Origin: an uncultured Collinsella sp.
GTDB taxonomy: Bacteria > Actinomycetota > Coriobacteriia > Coriobacteriales > Coriobacteriaceae
Reading direction: 5' to 3'
Assembly: GCA_905207425.1 (NCBI GenBank)
Contig: CAJLLB010000109.1
Location: 1-6,522 of the forward strand
DNA length: 6,522 bases
This document shows, one piece after another, positions 5,476-6,522 of the stretch; within the stretch, counting starts at the first letter, position 1, and each line of letters opens with the position of its first letter. The notes below the pieces were generated by a model. That model was not told the origin of the DNA and did not search any database. It worked only from the letters and a program-made list of their open reading frames with translations. The translations under genes and the position numbers were made by a program.

Positions 5476-6219
5476 CTACTCCTCCCCTCGGGCGGCGGCC
5501 AGCGCCTGGGCCAGCGTAAAGTTGCCCTCGTAGAGCGCACGACCAGTGATAGCACCCTCGATGGCGCCCTCGCCCACCGCGGCAAGCGCGCGAATATCGC
5601 CGAGCGTCGAGATACCGCCCGACGCCACGACGGGAAAGCCCGCGACCTGCGCCACATGGCGATACGCCGCCACATCGATGCCCGTCTGCATGCCATCGCG
5701 CGCGATGTCGGTATACACCAGATGCTTAAAGCCCAGCTCGGTAAGCTGCGCCACGGCATCGTCGAGCGCCACGCCCGCGCCGTCGCGCCAGCCGTTCACC
5801 TTAACCTGGCCGTCGCGCGCGGCAATGTCGGCGACCAGCAGCTCGCCAAAGCCTTGGGCTGCCACCTCGGCAAAACCTGGCTCGGTCACCAGCACGGTGC
5901 CCAGCGCAATGCGGCGAGCACCATAGCCGGCCAGCTCGTCGATGCGTGCGAGCGAGCGAACGCCGCCGCCCACGTCCACGGACAGACCGTCGACGCCGCA
6001 GATGGCCTTAATCGCCGCCGAGTTGGCAGCGCATGTGTCCTCGTCCTCGCCAAAGGCAGCGGACAGGTCGACGACGTGCACCCAGCTTGCGCCCTGCTCG
6101 GCAAACGAGCGAGCAACGGCCACGGGGTCGTCGGAATATACCTTGCAGCGACTCCGGTCGCCGCGCTCCAGGCGCACGACCTTGCCGCCGATCAGATCGA
6201 TTGCGGGAAACAGGATCAT
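5476..6219 (-). CDS. hisA: ProFAR isomerase HisA
   Basis: HisA performs the Amadori rearrangement of ProFAR to PRFAR, the fourth step of histidine synthesis. The 247-residue TIM barrel starts MILFPAIDLIGGKVVRLERG with catalytic D8. It continues with VHVVDLSAAFGE (47-58), SVDVGGGVRS (80-89), RRIALGTVLV, VADIAARDGQVKVNGW (second catalytic Asp probably D131), VYTDIARDGMQTGID (T170) and VVASGGIST. The segment around D131 reads DIAARDG where many homologues have one residue fewer. A bifunctional PriA (also TrpF) role occurs in some actinobacteria, but the motifs seen do not decide this. The ATG overlaps the hisH TGA by four bases (ATGA), with GAGGAGG 7 nt upstream, so the two genes are translationally coupled. 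Confidence 0.97.
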   Translation of the reverse strand: MILFPAIDLIGGKVVRLERGDRSRCKVYSDDPVAVARSFAEQGASWVHVVDLSAAFGEDEDTCAANSAAIKAICGVDGLSVDVGGGVRSLARIDELAGYGARRIALGTVLVTEPGFAEVAAQGFGELLVADIAARDGQVKVNGWRDGAGVALDDAVAQLTELGFKHLVYTDIARDGMQTGIDVAAYRHVAQVAGFPVVASGGISTLGDIRALAAVGEGAIEGAITGRALYEGNFTLAQALAAARGEE

Positions 6220-6522
6220 CGGCCGACCTCCTCGACGATGTTGACGAAGTTCTTAAGGATGCACTGACCCAGCGCGGAGGATTTCTCGGGATGGAACTGG
6301 CAGCCCCACACGTTACCGTGGCGCACGATGCACGGGAAGCTCCGTGTATAGTGCGTGCGTGCCAACACATCGGCGGCATCGACGTCGTCGGCCACCGCGT
6401 AGCTGTGAGTGAAATACATGTTGGCGCCCTCGGCAAAACCGGCAAGCAGCGGATCAGCCGCACCGGCGGACGTCATGTACACCTGGTCCCAGCCCACGTG
6501 CGGCACCTTCAGGCGGCTCGAC
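6216..6522 (-). CDS. hisH: Imidazole glycerol phosphate synthase glutaminase subunit HisH, C-terminal part
   Basis: HisH is a class I glutamine amidotransferase that releases ammonia for HisF. Only the last 101 residues are in the window; the gene starts beyond the right edge. Visible are LKVPHVGWDQV, the counterpart of the family's VPHMGWN block, then NMYFTHSYAV and GNVWGCQFHPEKSSALGQCILKNF, which carries the catalytic His and Glu of the triad (FHPE). The nucleophilic Cys lies outside the window. In-frame codons continue to 6521, so the internal GTG at 6504-6506 is not the start. The TGA overlaps the hisA ATG, and the next gene but one downstream encodes its partner HisF. Confidence 0.96.
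   Translation of the reverse strand, partial: SSRLKVPHVGWDQVYMTSAGAADPLLAGFAEGANMYFTHSYAVADDVDAADVLARTHYTRSFPCIVRHGNVWGCQFHPEKSSALGQCILKNFVNIVEEVGR

Noticed and set aside
5656..6267. 203-codon plus-strand frame antisense to hisA
   Set aside because: The hisA catalytic residues and coupling to hisH and hisF are complete; the plus frame is a GC-driven shadow.

Overview
This is a GC-rich bacterial chromosome window with densely packed genes, almost all on the minus strand. The gene set and the strong codon bias toward G/C in third positions suggest a high-GC actinobacterium. Separate hisI and hisE, a PHP-type histidinol phosphatase and a LarC C-terminal-domain protein point me to Coriobacteriia, with Collinsella the best guess. 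That assignment is inference and was not checked by any search.

Layout from left to right. (1) Positions 1-407, minus: the first 135 codons of enolase (eno). It has its own leader (408-545), with a candidate -10 box, a 10-bp direct repeat and a possible 15-codon upstream ORF. (2) Positions 547-592: a factor-independent terminator that closes the next operon. (3) Positions 597-2547, minus: a three-gene operon transcribed right to left. Its genes are a stand-alone LarC C-terminal domain protein, a YfcE-type metallophosphoesterase, and the NTP pyrophosphohydrolase mazG. (4) Positions 2548-2897: a divergent intergenic region with a long hairpin, 22 of 23 bp paired, and the hisK promoter region. 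(5) Positions 2898-3809, plus: histidinol-phosphatase (hisK, PHP family), the only plus-strand gene. (6) Positions 3837-6522, minus: the distal part of a histidine operon in transcription order hisH (5' end beyond the window), hisA, hisF, hisI, hisE. It converges on hisK.

How the genes work together. HisE and HisI convert phosphoribosyl-ATP to ProFAR, HisA isomerises ProFAR to PRFAR, and HisH-HisF turns PRFAR into imidazole glycerol phosphate plus AICAR. HisK later dephosphorylates histidinol phosphate. HisG, HisB, HisC and HisD are not in the window and probably lie beyond position 6522. MazG and HisE both show the EExxE...ExxD signature of all-alpha NTP pyrophosphatases.

The coding content is ordinary and well conserved, apart from the solitary LarC2-like protein. 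The unexplained structure is mostly noncoding: a mirror-symmetric 98-nt hairpin inside the hisF-hisI gap, the long hairpin upstream of hisK, and the structured eno leader. No mobile-element gene, CRISPR array, tRNA or rRNA was seen.
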